This document shows positions 20,100 to 31,362 of a stretch of 64,000 nucleotides of DNA, piece after piece. Under the pieces are notes generated by a model, which was not told the origin of the DNA, made no database searches, and saw only the letters and a list, made by a program, of their open reading frames with translations. Source of the stretch: Pleurostoma richardsiae (taxonomy: Eukaryota; Ascomycota; Sordariomycetes; Calosphaeriales; Pleurostomataceae); the NCBI GenBank assembly GCA_030052745.1, contig JANBVO010000033.1:248001-312000 (forward strand), read 5' to 3'. A program made the position numbers and the translations under genes. The stretch's first letter is position 1; each line of letters opens with the position of its first letter.

Positions 20100-20987
20100 A
20101 TGGAGCCTTATGGGGTCCGTCAGGGACACCAGACCACGCGTTCTGCTTCCAAGCGAGGGACACGCGACGCGCGCTACCGCGAGGGGTTACGTGCTCGTGT
20201 ACCTGCTGAACTGGCTTCCGATCTATTTAGAAAAGAGGACCGACGCCTCCATCCTCGACCCGTGGGCGCACTCGGTCCTGCCGACTACCAACAGCAAGCC
20301 CACGCGACCGGCACGCAGCACTCCCAGGGCCTGCTATATCATCCTCATCTCAGCGTCTGCAGCAGATACATGGCCGCAGGTAAGATCTCAGCGGTGGTCA
20401 CACCTGGACTGCAACGGCATGCTGATGGCAGCCGTACAGACTCTTCAGTCATGATGGCGGCACCGATGTCGGCGTCTCCCTGCTCTCCGTCAATCGGCCA
20501 TCACGCTGTGCAATTCACGCCCGTACAAGCCGTTGCTGCGCCGTACGTACAGCATGCTCTGCAAGACCCAGGCCAGCAGGCGCGGACGTGGGCACCGGCC
20601 CAGCCGAGCCCGCCGCATCCGCAGATCGAGGCTCATGGCCCGGGTCTCATACGCGCCAGTACCCCGTCCGTTATTGGGAAAGACCGAGATGGGGTCTCCT
20701 GGATCTCTTTCCAGTACTCCCAAAACCGTCGCAGGACGGAGCACACCATCAGATGCGACGTGGAGTCGGTTAACACGAACGGGCTCTCTCCACGTTTCAA
20801 AAGAACGAATTGTCTCTACCCTCGAGCCTTCTGTCCGAGGGAACAATATACAGGCAATCGCTATGGCTACGAATCGGAGTGCAACACGGCCGGATGGGCG
20901 CTGGCTTGGCTGAATCCGTCCCTGAGAGGCAAGCGTGGACTTCTTCAGCGAGCCGTCGAGTCAGGCGATTCGAAAAGCGCTCCATAG
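20100..20987 (+). CDS. DUF8032 domain protein, short version
   Basis: The C-terminal part carries the conserved fungal block GVSWISFQYSQNR, then TIRCDVESVN, FKRTNCLYPRA, QYTGNRYGYESECN and GWALAWLNPSLRGKRGL. I know this as DUF8032, found in a long protein kept by most ascomycetes. The ATG at 20100 starts the frame. A likely 60-nt in-phase intron (20380-20439, gtaaga donor, gtacag acceptor) would give 275 residues. The usual basic tail after RAV-S is replaced by a few residues and a stop. The N-terminus is Gln/Pro-rich. Function is unknown. It is much shorter than typical family members and lies 1.2 kb from a MedA-type gene. Confidence 0.75.
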   Translation: MEPYGVRQGHQTTRSASKRGTRDARYREGLRARVPAELASDLFRKEDRRLHPRPVGALGPADYQQQAHATGTQHSQGLLYHPHLSVCSRYMAAGKISAVVTPGLQRHADGSRTDSSVMMAAPMSASPCSPSIGHHAVQFTPVQAVAAPYVQHALQDPGQQARTWAPAQPSPPHPQIEAHGPGLIRASTPSVIGKDRDGVSWISFQYSQNRRRTEHTIRCDVESVNTNGLSPRFKRTNCLYPRAFCPREQYTGNRYGYESECNTAGWALAWLNPSLRGKRGLLQRAVESGDSKSAP

Positions 20988-22202
20988 ATGGCAAGGCGGT
21001 CTGACATGGAACATTTGTGATTTCTCTGGCCTCCCCCGGGAAACAGCCGCCGCCAGCCAATATATAGAGGCCTTGTCTCGATGGTTAGAAAGCTTCCAGC
21101 TAGTGAATCATGTCTCTTCTGTTCTGTCTTGATCCTGTAGCTGTAGTGATGGAAGCGACGAGGGTCGCACTACGACTTCCTGTACGGACGACGGATCACA
21201 GGATCTCTCTGCTCCGGGAGAATCTAGCCGTTCGAGAAGTCGATGTGACGATGTCGCCGCAGAGCGCTACAAAGATGTCTCGTGATCAAGTCCCAAGAGA
21301 AGAATCGAAGATTCGGCGTCAGGTCGATATGGGAGACTTGCAGCGGATAAAGTAGCACACCATTTCTTGCTGTTGACCAGACGGTCGTCGCATCGTGGCT
21401 ACGGCCACGTACTGCTGTATTGCTGCATCTGTCCTCCATACCTCCCGGCCATTCTCGTGACCATTGCAGTTTCCACAAATATGGAAAGCCGGCTTGTTAG
21501 CTGTTTATTATGGTCACTTACAGTATTCCTTTGAGCTTGCGTCTAATCTGCAATGCGAGTCGCCCCTGCCTCCCATCTCCACCCCTTGACTCGTCGGTGC
21601 ATATGCCACCATTCCCTGTCATACAGCTGCTTGCGTCGTCTTGGCAGTGGCAGCAAGTCTCTGTCTACCTATCAGCCATCAAGGGGGCAATGCTCAGCCA
21701 CCCGCCACGACTTATGCCTGCCTGAGGCCACTAGTGCAGCGAAGTAGGGCAGAATGCTGTCTGAAGCATGATCTCGGCGTTCTCAAGGTTGACTCCCAGA
21801 TCGTGTATATATGCTGCTCCTGCACGAGGCACGGGACCTCAAAACTCATGAGACTCTCTATACGCACGGCGAGGACGGATGGCCATTCTGATGGCGGGCT
21901 CGGAAAAGCTGAGGCTGGTCTCCGTGGCCAAGACGCCGCGCTCCTTCCAGCCTCTCCAGGCCGGTAGCGTACTGCGGTGGCCTGCAGTCCGCGTCGCCGG
22001 GGTGGGCAGAAGGGTACTTGAGGGTACTAGCTGCGCGCCGCAGTGCTGCGCCCCGCTGTTTCGAGGAGACATAAAGCCTCCTCCCACCGCTCCCACCGTC
22101 TAGAGACCAAACACTAAGCCCTCTCGAACGACCTTCCGTATCCTTGCTTAGCCGCCTTGCCATCTTTTATCACTCCACTCTAGGACCTCGCGAGCCCTCA
22201 CC
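20988..22202. other. Intergenic region with a TATA-like site and a short frame
   Basis: A CCAAT-plus-TATATAG sequence lies at 21058-21067, and an ATG follows at 21110 opening an 82-codon frame (MSLLFCLDPV). I cannot tell whether it is a small gene. A cataaag TATA-like site at 22069, 134 bases before the next start, could serve the MedA-type gene. Confidence 0.35.
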
Positions 22203-23204
22203 ATGTCCGAGCTTGTCTCTGGGCGGAACATTAGCGACTCCCGGGGGACACCGCTGCCAGTGTCACAGAAGAAGGTGCGGCTGTGCGTCGTGGATGATCT
22301 GGACAGCATGGCCTACGGCTGGACCCCGCAGGAGCTGAACCAAAAGCGGCGGATCGTCATGTTTGAGGGGACGCAGACGGCCGATGTGCTGACGGTCTCC
22401 TTCCGCGCGGCCACCGTGGCCGACCAGCTGCCGAGCGGGATCTTCGTCAGCTGCATCTGGTGGGCTGACAAGAGAGCCTGCTTTCTCACCTCGGCCGACA
22501 CGGTCCGCCTTCTTGAGGGACTGCTGCAAATCTCCTATACTAAGGGAGAGAAGGATCGCATGCGCAGCCTGTTCCAGTCGTTCAGGCCGCACACCGTCTC
22601 CAAGAACGAGCGTAAAACGCATGACTTCTTCCGAGTCCTCAGGAGCTTCGGGGAACCGAAGCCCTATCATTCTGCGAGGCCTACCAAGCTCCTCCGCTGG
22701 AAAGACCTGACTCGTGTCCTCCGGGAGCTCGTCGACCTACACGAGGTCTCAGGGCCGCCGACGCAGATGACAAACACGATGATATCGCGGACGCCGAGAA
22801 CAAGAAGGAGGGCTGCGGTGCTCGCCGCCGAATCGGCTCTGGCAAACCCGCACTCGCCCTTCAACGTGCTGGTCTCTCCGCCGTCCTGGTCCTCGCTGTC
22901 GACGCGCGGCCATCAGACACGCACGCTCCCTCCCGTCGGGCTGCCCAGGCCGCAGACCATGTGCACTGGCGTGGAGGGCCTGACGGGCTACTACTACTAC
23001 GGCGTGCCCGCCGGGCATGCTGCTGGCAGCGTCACCGGCCAGCTGAGCCGCTACGACTGCTACAGCTACAGCAGCCACGACGCGCCACCGCCGCGGAGCC
23101 ACGGTGCGAGCCGGCCCTACGGCATGGAGGGCGCAGCAGACGCGGGTGGCTCCGGCCGCTCGGCCGGCAGAGAATATCTCGAAAATGTACGGCGGGACCA
23201 CTGA
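22203..23204 (+). CDS. MedA-type DUF7082 regulator, copy 1
   Basis: Single frame of 333 residues. Residues about 45-180 contain NQKRRIVMFEGTQ, then LTVSFRAATVADQ, GIFVSCIWWADKRACFLTS, DTVRLLEGLL, FRPHTVSK, FFRVLRSFGEPKP and LRWKDLTRVLRELV. This is the C-terminal domain (DUF7082) of MedA/Acon-3/Ren1 proteins, which act in conidiophore development. Canonical proteins are about twice as long, with long N-termini. Here almost only the domain remains, plus a Tyr/His/Ser-rich tail (GYYYYGVPAGHAAG). The ATG at 22203 precedes the family's usual approach to the domain. A second copy lies at 56098. Transcriptional regulation is inferred from family resemblance. Confidence 0.8.
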   Translation: MSELVSGRNISDSRGTPLPVSQKKVRLCVVDDLDSMAYGWTPQELNQKRRIVMFEGTQTADVLTVSFRAATVADQLPSGIFVSCIWWADKRACFLTSADTVRLLEGLLQISYTKGEKDRMRSLFQSFRPHTVSKNERKTHDFFRVLRSFGEPKPYHSARPTKLLRWKDLTRVLRELVDLHEVSGPPTQMTNTMISRTPRTRRRAAVLAAESALANPHSPFNVLVSPPSWSSLSTRGHQTRTLPPVGLPRPQTMCTGVEGLTGYYYYGVPAGHAAGSVTGQLSRYDCYSYSSHDAPPPRSHGASRPYGMEGAADAGGSGRSAGREYLENVRRDH

Positions 23205-23361
23205 CGGTCACGAGGTGGCACGGAGAGGCGGCACCGGCTATGGTAGGCATACGGCTTCGGAGAGGAACTTCTAGATTGCATGTAACTGCTAGACGTACAA
23301 TGAACTGCTTCAACTTGGCCTTCTCCGCACCAGATCCCGAGGACCTCCTTGCTGTAGTAAC

Positions 23362-24300
23362 TCATATAGCGCCAGCTCGGCACGTCTCCCTTACCAGCTG
23401 ATTGATAGCCGCAAAGTCAGGATCATCGCAACTGTGATGCATCCAGTCATGTGTTTCTTCGTCTGCTGGCATGCAGGGATCCTCTCCATAGCACACATAT
23501 ACCGCGTCAGGAAAGTCCCTTTCCAACACGCTCTTCGCCGTCTCAGCCTCACGTCGGTAGCTCCCGAAGCAGCATGCGACAATGCTCGCATTCCCGTACT
23601 CCCAGGCGGACCATGAGTCGGGCTGTAACCTCACCCGCGTGCTGAAATACAGTGTTAGCGTGCCAATGTCGACCAACTCGCTACTGCCCCAGATGAGCAA
23701 GACGCGCGACAAGTCTTTCGGCCCCGTCGGCGCCGCCGTCGGGATCATGTTCCACGTCACGCACACCGGGCAGCCCCCGATTGTGAATCCTCGCTCCATG
23801 CACCGCGTGTAGAACCGCTCTGCCGCCGCCCGCTCGAAGAAGGTCAACTTGGCGCTGGAAGTGTCCCACCCCCCGCTGGGTGGGTAGATCTGGGTTTCGT
23901 AGACACGGCCGACGTCGCGGATCTGGGAGAGCAGGACGCGGGTGCACGTGCCGGCCGGCAGGCCGACCAGATAAAAAGAGCAGTTCGTGTCGGCGCCGGG
24001 GGAGCGCGCGGGCGATGGAGAGAAGCCTATTGCCGACTTGAGCACGTCGCCCGAAATGCGCGAGCGTTCTCTATCGCGGTCATCTCCCCTCATGCCGGTC
24101 ATGGTCGGCATGGAGTGTTGGATTTCCGGCGTAGGCGCACTCGGGGACGAGATCGTGGCGCCGTGAGCCATGATGGCTGGCCCACAGCTTCCTCGGAGCG
24201 CTGAACGATTGCTCAAGTACCGGAGAAGCTCGCCGCGGGACATCCGCATACTAGGAGCTGCAGGATCCAAGGTGCTGGTATATGGCGGAGACGACTTCAT
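23362..24300 (-). CDS. RRM-domain protein of the ascomycete NPC-type family
   Basis: From the ATG at 24300 the frame gives 312 residues. After a Ser/Pro-rich N-terminus, residues 106-180 form an RRM (NCSFYLVGLPAG, IRDVGRVYETQIYPP, SAKLTFFERAAAERFYTR, then VTWNMI). A second half-conserved block (RVLLIWG, LTLYFSTRV, ACCFGSYRREAETAKSVL, YGEDPC) follows, as in a fungal family whose members combine these two parts. RNA binding is expected. The RNP motifs are weakly conserved. The protein is convergent with the MedA-type gene, their stops 157 bases apart. The frame stays open upstream to 24465, but the first ATG in family context is at 24300. Confidence 0.75.
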   Translation of the reverse strand: MKSSPPYTSTLDPAAPSMRMSRGELLRYLSNRSALRGSCGPAIMAHGATISSPSAPTPEIQHSMPTMTGMRGDDRDRERSRISGDVLKSAIGFSPSPARSPGADTNCSFYLVGLPAGTCTRVLLSQIRDVGRVYETQIYPPSGGWDTSSAKLTFFERAAAERFYTRCMERGFTIGGCPVCVTWNMIPTAAPTGPKDLSRVLLIWGSSELVDIGTLTLYFSTRVRLQPDSWSAWEYGNASIVACCFGSYRREAETAKSVLERDFPDAVYVCYGEDPCMPADEETHDWMHHSCDDPDFAAINQLVRETCRAGAI

Positions 24301-24689
24301 TGTATCGCGATGGACAGCGAAGCGCAGATGGACAGCATGAAGGCAGATCGGACACTGGGAGAGGCATGTCTTCATTGTGATGAACAAAGTCAACGATTTA
24401 TCGCGAGCAGCGCAGCGGCCGGCTACCGCATCCGACTCCTTTCCTTCCCGAGAGCGGACGTCCAATCACCGACTTCCAGCCATCAGGGGCCTCATCTGCC
24501 ACGTCAGAATTGGGTGTGCGGACCGACGCCGACAAGTCGTCCGTCTCAGACCACGGCAATTCGAGGCTGCCGAGCCCACCCTGTGACTCAAGTGGCACGC
24601 AGCTACGCGCGCCTCGCCTGACCCGTAGCACAGTACGCGGTAGGCACGCGATGGGTCAGGATGGAGACGGCATTGGAAGTCAAGTCTTA

Positions 24690-24725
24690 CTTGTGTGTGT
24701 GTGTGTGCGTGTGCGTGTATGTGTG
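24690..24725. repeat. GT microsatellite
   Basis: A run of gt units interrupted by gc and ta (tgtgtgtgtgtgtgcgtgtg). It lies between the divergent RRM gene and the transporter gene. The remaining 24726-25306 has no supported gene. Confidence 0.9.
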
Positions 24726-25306
24726 GACGAGACTGATAGGTATCTCGCGCCACCCACATGGGCCCTGGCTCAGCGTGGTGATGGTGGTTTCAGATCCGGT
24801 GCAGACCCGACCTCCGACTGGAGGGTCGCGCTCGTCGTGCCTGGGCCACGCATCGTAACTCACACGGGAAGCTGCACGAGGGAGACATGTCCTCTCACGC
24901 GCGGGTCCAAGGAGCTCGCGCACAATACGGCGTACCTACGGCAGAAGTCCCCCAGTGCTCGCCGGCGCGGTGCCTTCCGGATGGTCACGGTACGTTTTCG
25001 CAAAATTTGACTATGACTGCCGCCCCGAGGATGAGACACGCCCTATTGAACGCGCAGAAGCAGACCTTGGCCAGTGAAGGCGCTTCGACGCGTCGCAGGA
25101 GGCTCTCTGCGCGACGCGCACGCCGTCAGCGACCTGCAGGCAGGCGCTTCCCCGACCCCAGCGAGCCCTCCCCTTGGGCACCTCACCCCGCCCAGACATC
25201 CATCATCTCCGTGCTACTGCAGTGTCGTCGTAACCTATCGGTACGAAACCGTCACAGACAGAAGAGCGCGCCTGGAGGTCGAGTGTCTGCCGTGAGAGCT
25301 GTATAG

Positions 25307-28036
25307 ATGGCGATGCCCTCAGCGGAGCAGAGACGTCGCCTTCCCTTTTCCCTTCCCTTCTTTCATGCCACTGATCAATCTCTATGTACGGCGGACGCCA
25401 TGGCTGACGCCGAGACTTGGCTCGAAGGAGCCCGGGAGGCCCTGGCGGTCGCCACGCTTGCGTACTTTTTCGCCGCCCGCCTCAAGAGAGTGAAGATTTC
25501 CGATCGCACGATCTGGCCCTTCCTTGTGACTTTCTCCTTTGTTGCCGCGGCCACCGCGGTCGATCTGGTGGCATCGTTCCGCCGGTGCCCGGAGGACGAG
25601 ATTCCCGTCGCCGTCAACATCTACACTTTTGGCATCATCTTCCAGCTCGACGGCCTGTGGGTGCATGACGCTCAGCCGGCGTGGCACGCCCACGTGGGAT
25701 GTTGGGTCCTGATGGTCGTGTTCGAGACGCTCTCCCTTGTCCAATACTCCCTCGAAGCGACACGCGCCACCTCCCCGGACCTGGTCGGCAGCCTGGTGGC
25801 GGCTGGGCTCAAAACTCTGTTCTTGCTCGGCTTGGCCGCGCAGTTTGCCCGTGGTTGTCAGTGGGCTAGACGGGGCTACACCGCGGTGCCGGTGGACGAG
25901 GAGACCGGAAGCTCGTCCGACACCTCCGGCGCCCCGTCTGGCGGCTCCACCAACGCGACCTTGCATGAGGACGGCGGCGAAGGACCCCTGAAGGCAAGCA
26001 GCGACGGCGATACTCTGCTCCGCGAGCTTACCGAGAAAGAAATCAAGAAGGCGGGAGGTCTGTGGAGATGGATCCGTAAGTTCACCATCTTCTGGCCCTG
26101 GATGTGGCCACACGGCAGGCCGCGTCTGCAGCTGCAAACGGTCCTCACCTTTCTGCTGGTCCTTCTGCAGGTGGTTCTCGGTCTGGCCGAACCCAGGCTT
26201 CAGGGGGCGTTTATCAACAGCGCTGCCGACAGCATCCGGCAGAGCAGCATGGACCCGGTCTGGCGTCCCCTGCTCAAGTACATCGCCATCTTCGTCGTCA
26301 ACAGCCGACTGGTCATTTCGACTCTCCATGATGCCTTATGGACGGATGTCACGCTCGAACGGAACCTCAAGAGGGACCAGGACATCTACGGCCACGTCAT
26401 GAACCTGGGCAGCACCTACCACGACTCAGTCGACCCCACCGACACCCTGACGGCGATCAAACTCGGCGAGGACATTACCGGTGCGATGGACTCGCTCGTC
26501 TTTGAGGTGGTCCCCCAGCTCATGTCGTTCGCCGGCGCCGGCGCCGCCGTGTGGGTGAGCTACGGGCCGCATGTCGCCCTGGTGCTGGCCTACGTCATGG
26601 TCGTGCACGCCCTCAACGCCCGGCACACCTTCAAGACCGTAGCGCCGAAGAGGGACGCGGCCCGCGCGTCGAGCCAGGTCGCGCAGCGACGCCTCCACAA
26701 GGGGATACGCTCGTGGGGGACAGTGGCGCGGCACAACAACGTCGGTCAGGAGACGGCTGGCTACAACGACGAGACGCTCTCGCTAAAGACCCAGGAACGG
26801 TCTGTTGCCGTCCTTTCTATGGCGTTCAGATGGCTGTCGAACCTGTTCTTCTATTCCGGATACTGGCTCGCGACCCTGTTGATGATGCACCGTCTCGTCG
26901 CCACGGGCACGGGCTCTGTGGAGGATGTTGTGGCGTTTGGGGCCTACTGGAGCCTCTTGCTTGACCCCCTGCTGTCTATCATCGACCTGCCTCGCAAGCT
27001 GATTGAGAAGTTTTACGCCGCTGCCCGCCTGCGTCGAATCATGGCGACAGAGCCCGCCGTGAAGGACGGTGACGGCAAGCTCGACGAGAGCCAGCGCGAG
27101 GTCGTCTTCGACAGGGTCACACTTTGCTTGGGTGGACGCACCATCTTCGAGGACATGAGCCTCACGTTCCCAGAGGGCCAGACCACCGCCATAGTCGGGG
27201 AGAGCGGCCTGGGGAAGTCAACCATGCTTGACCTTGTCATCCGGATGCGGGAACTCGACGGTGGCGCTATCAAGATCGGTGGGACAGACATTGCACACGT
27301 CAGCATTAAATGGTACGTGTAAATCTGTCCGGCTCAGAGAGGCCGATGCTGACCACATGAGAACAGCCTCAGGAGTCACGTGGGCATCATGCCCCAGGTC
27401 ACGAACCAGAACATATTCACAGGGACCATCAAGGACAACGTTGGCTACTCGAAGCTAGGGGCCACCGACGACGAAGTCCGAGAGGCTTGCCGCAAGGCCC
27501 GCATCCACGACGACATCATGGAACGAGAAGGAGGATACGAGTCGGACGCGACGTGAGTAAATGAAGACACCTGGTGAACTCCCGACCTGTGACACGATTT
27601 GCGCTGCTGACACGGTTCGACTCCCAGTACTCTCTCCGGTGGCCAGCAGCAACGGCTTCTGTGGGCGCGCATATTTCTCCAGGACCCTCCGATCGTCCTG
27701 CTGGACGAGCCCACGGCTTCACTCGACGGCGACAACGCGGACGCCATCATGGAGACCGCACGCCTGGTCTTTCTCGGCAAGACGGTCATCCTAGTCGGGT
27801 AGGCTCGTCCCCGCCTCAGCCGCGTTTGAAAGACCCCATGCTGACACCAGTACCTGTTCAGGCATCTTATGTCGTCGGTCATGTCGGCAGACAAGATCTA
27901 CGTTCTAAAAAAGGGGGGGGCGGTCGCCCAGAGCGGCACACACGAGCAGCTGCTGGCGGAGGACGGCCGTTACGCCAACCTGTGGCAGAAGCATCTGGGC
28001 AAGCAGGTTGAGATTCCGGTGGAGAGAATCCTCTGA
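25307..28036 (+). CDS. hmt1: HMT1-type vacuolar ABC transporter
   Basis: Four exons (25307-27312, 27367-27552, 27628-27798, 27862-28036) join in frame to 845 residues. The N-terminal extension has about five hydrophobic helices, as in HMT1 half-transporters that carry phytochelatins or glutathione conjugates into the vacuole. An ABC membrane domain (about 275-600) and a nucleotide-binding domain follow: Walker [11 protein letters not shown]-loop [10 protein letters not shown], signature LSGGQQQR, Walker B IVLLDEP, and the H-loop His completed by splicing (VG-HLMSS). All catalytic motifs are intact. A second ATG at 25400 (gccATGG, MADAETW) has a better context and may be the true start. A run of eight G in exon 4 is in frame. 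Confidence 0.9.
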
Positions 28037-28235
28037 GGGGGGAAGCATATTGTCTAGGCACTACGTAGGCAGTCGCTCAATTGAGTAGTTTGTTCCCTGA
28101 GTTAGCTCGCAGGCCGCTGCTTCATGAATGCGAGATCCACAAAGACCGACAACGTGAACGATCTAGACACCCATCTGCCTCGCTCAGGACGGCTATCAAG
28201 GCCAAGAGACAGGCTCTCGGCCAGGCGTAAGCGAA

Positions 28236-28854
28236 ATGGGATGGTCACGCAAATTGGCCAAGTTCGTGGTGGCCGTCGCCGTGGCCCGCCAAGTCCGACG
28301 ACTTCCCTCCTGTATGTCAAAAGCCAACGGCACTTTATTGCACGAGTTTTTCAACGGTCTTCAAATCAAAATTCTCGATGTTGCCCTCGATGGGGGAGGG
28401 AGGACAGTTGGCGACTTCTCTGAACGATCGGTGCTGGCGTCATACAACGCAAAGATGACGGAGAACGTTGTCCAGCAGCGATGGCTCTTAGACGAATCGG
28501 GCTTCGACCACACACCGGTGTTGGCGAGCACGTTCTTAATGGAATGGAAGTCCACAGGCATTCAGTGTCACTACAAGTTCTTGCATCGGGTAGTGGAAGG
28601 GGACCTGCTCGCTGCGATTGTTTTCTATCACAACCGGTCACCGCGCACCCCGACGAGACTTCTTTATTTGAGCAAAGCTTGGTGAACTGGCTGAAAGCGA
28701 ATGCTCCGGGATCTCTACGAAAAGGGAGAAATCACGTTCCTGGACATTTCGCAGATGCCCAACTTTCCCGACTCATTCCCGTTCAATGCAATGAGATTCA
28801 GGGCGCAGCACGGAGCAGAAAAAGGACGTGACTTCGTCACGTGCGACTGGTTCA
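28236..28854 (+). CDS. Hypothetical gene, probably two exons or a frameshift
   Basis: One frame from the ATG at 28236 runs to a stop at 28685 (GDFSERSVLASYNAKM, QQRWLLDESGFDHTP, then LHRVVEGDLLAAIVFYH). A second frame from about 28700 to 28854 reads coherently as RDLYEKGEITFLDISQMP, then FPFNAMRFRAQHG and ends DFVTCDWFT. The two pieces look like parts of one protein. Candidate introns between them are not convincing, so either an intron or a frameshift joins them. I do not recognise the family. It lies 200 bases after the transporter on the same strand. Confidence 0.4.
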
Positions 28855-29949
28855 CATAACGGAGAGGAGGATTCTGCCGCTGTCGGAAACCTCATCTTAT
28901 TACATGGCGTTTCTGAAGCGGACAGCCTCCTCAGCAATAACACTTTCAGTGGTCGGGGACAAAATCCGGATTCTCTTCCAGAGTTCACTCAACGGATCCC
29001 GCCAGCCATCAGTGATCAACGCACCTTAATAGGTGAGAGATCAGGAGAAATGCCGGGTGCCTCCGATATTCAGTACCACGAATCTCAACAGCCCGAGCCG
29101 GAAGATACCCGAAGCACTTCAGTTAGGCGCGGGAGAAAATTTGACGAGATGTTTGATGACGAGGAGAGCCCAAAGTTCAGAGAGGCTGGTTCTAGATCCT
29201 ACACTGTCGCTTTGGAAGGAGGTGTCCGCGATCGCGAGAGCGTGAAATCGTGGAGAGACTTTGGAAAGCAAGATGTTTCCGGCGTGGCGGCACCAATCCT
29301 GGACAGTACCCAAAACGACATTATTTCCTGTTCCGATGGAATATATCCTAGTGCCAGTATTCAATCGCCCAAAGTCGAAACGGACGAGCAAGGTGGCCCA
29401 GATTCTAATCGTCTTGTATCCGCTTGGAATCAGCTACGCAGATCGTCCACAACTGATCATCAAGCACAAGCTTCTGCGCCAGTCGTACCTACAGAATTGA
29501 CAGATCCAGACGCCGCCAGGGGTCTTACTGACACGTCCCGGTCTGATGGCAGTAATACCCGGGAGCATGTCGGTCTTAAAAGACCCAGCTCTCCTGCATT
29601 ATTCTCTCATCCAGAGCTGACCAGACTGGAATCATCCTTGAGAAGTGACTCTCCTCAATGGCATGGAATACGCCATCAAGGTACAATCACGAACCCTTCT
29701 CCTATAGTTCGCCCTAGTTCCCCATGTCCTAATCATTCATCAGAACCAGATCCAGACCTTGCGGGGGTGGAATGGGCGGCCTCTATGTCTCCCCTTGGGA
29801 CTATGTCGAGCTTTTCCTCTAGCCACAGCGAAGGCGAGTTTCCAGATAACTATTGGACATGGGACGAGGAGGAACGACATTATCACCACATCAAGGCTGC
29901 TGAAGACGGCACCGAATCGAAAATATGGTATCCTAGGGAATTTTCGTAA
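28828..29949 (+). CDS. Hypothetical Ser-rich, acidic protein
   Basis: The frame is open from 28828, but the first ATG is at 29050 (MPGASDIQYH), giving 299 residues. A gtgaga donor lies just before it, so an upstream exon is likely. The protein is largely disordered, rich in Ser, Pro, Asp and Glu. It ends in a defined motif, FPDNYWTWDEEERHYHHI, then KIWYPREF. Such a short aromatic W-W-D/Y-H module ends many uncharacterised ascomycete proteins. No catalytic motif is visible. The frame overlaps the 3' part of the gene at 28236 in another frame, so their boundary is uncertain. Confidence 0.5.
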   Translation: MTSSRATGSHNGEEDSAAVGNLILLHGVSEADSLLSNNTFSGRGQNPDSLPEFTQRIPPAISDQRTLIGERSGEMPGASDIQYHESQQPEPEDTRSTSVRRGRKFDEMFDDEESPKFREAGSRSYTVALEGGVRDRESVKSWRDFGKQDVSGVAAPILDSTQNDIISCSDGIYPSASIQSPKVETDEQGGPDSNRLVSAWNQLRRSSTTDHQAQASAPVVPTELTDPDAARGLTDTSRSDGSNTREHVGLKRPSSPALFSHPELTRLESSLRSDSPQWHGIRHQGTITNPSPIVRPSSPCPNHSSEPDPDLAGVEWAASMSPLGTMSSFSSSHSEGEFPDNYWTWDEEERHYHHIKAAEDGTESKIWYPREFS

Positions 29950-31009
29950 GGGGTACAGGTGCTAAGGCGCGTTTGTCATATAATTGAGGTGAAAACGAGA
30001 CCTTCGACATCCTGTAGTATCGCTGCTCCTATTCGAGACTTCATGGGATTGTACTTCTAGAACGAGACATGTTTTAACGTGGTCGGCGTGAGCCTCCGGG
30101 AGACAAGTCCTCCACCAGCGCAGATCGTGATCCAAGTCGTTAGAAGGCATCCAACGTATGCTTTACAGTTGTCGCGCTGTTGAGCCGCAACACAGCTATT
30201 CTCCAGCCTCAGTGTTTCACAAGTCAATTCTTCCGTACAGCTCACAGACATTCATGACTGCCTGACTATCTCAAGTGAAGTTTCATACTACTACCATCCA
30301 AAGACAGGTGCCAGTCTCAAGGTCACCACCTGATAGAGAAAGAGGTAGGTATGAAGAGACGAAATGTGGTTCTAGGCTGATGTGCTCGAGTAGTGAGGAA
30401 GGTCCAGGCGAACCTAATCAAGCCCCATCGGATTAAAGACGTATAAATTTGTGTCGACGATGAGGGAACCGCGTGGCAAGGAGACGCTCTCTGTGTCGAC
30501 CCAAGGAACTACTCGTATTTGCGAATGATGGACGTGAAGCCCTGATGAAATAGCTATTGCAGAATCACCACTGTCAATCCCCGAACATACTACAGTATAC
30601 CGTACCTCGTATGATACAGCAGAGATAGAACGTTGTCAGTCGCCCCTCTCCTCTCAACTAATTGACGAAGTGAACATACGGGCCGAAGGGAATCAAATCC
30701 CTCTAGCCCAGGTACTGTACACGGCCGATAACGCCGTCCCTTTGGCCACGAACGTGTGCTCTACTCTAGCCGTAGCCCGTCAAGCTCGGCCTGAACAGCA
30801 CGCCCCTGGAGTCCTTTACATACGCGTGAGGGCTTACAGTACATGCCGACGGACACTTCGAGCCGGCTGTTCCGTAAGAAGGCATGGGAAGTCGTCGGCA
30901 GCGATCGGAAGATGGCTGCCATCTCTGCCATACGAGACGCAGCAGGCCTCGGGGACTGCCACCACGAATTCGTGAGGACAATAATATACTTACGAGCTAC
31001 ATGAAATAC
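29950..31009. other. No supported gene
   Basis: AT-richer sequence with short frames only and several tacagt/actgta motifs. No domain or splice series is visible. Confidence 0.5.
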
Positions 31010-31200
31010 TTGGGAGTCAATTATGGCTGTTGCAGAACAAAGGAATGAGATAGGACGGAACGGCAATATTTTGCGCCCAAGAGTCGAGCTGTCATCTAGA
31101 AGGTTAGTCGGTGTCACGTCAATATACTGTATATGGATGTAGCAGCCATTATTGCCGCGATGGATGCGATGGATTCTCGCCTCTGTACTGCGTATCTAAC
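31010..31200. repeat. Dispersed repeat fragment shared with 6390-6580
   Basis: Carries ttatggctgttgcagaac and gcagccattattgccgcga in the order seen at 6390-6580. It ends about 160 bases upstream of the next gene. Confidence 0.5.
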
Positions 31201-31362
31201 GCCGTTTGAGACGGGCATATACAACACCAAGTACGGATATCGATGAGCCTGGCACAATTGGCGCAACGGCCGGCCAGGAAGCCGATTTAGAAGCGAGGAT
31301 AGGCCGGCACGCATGTATCAGGAAGGCATATATCCTTAACGTCGGTCGCTTGGTAATAAACA

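Noticed and set aside
25382-26329. Long antisense open frame opposite the HMT1 gene
   Set aside because: GC-rich shadow of a strongly supported transporter exon; no motif or splice sites.
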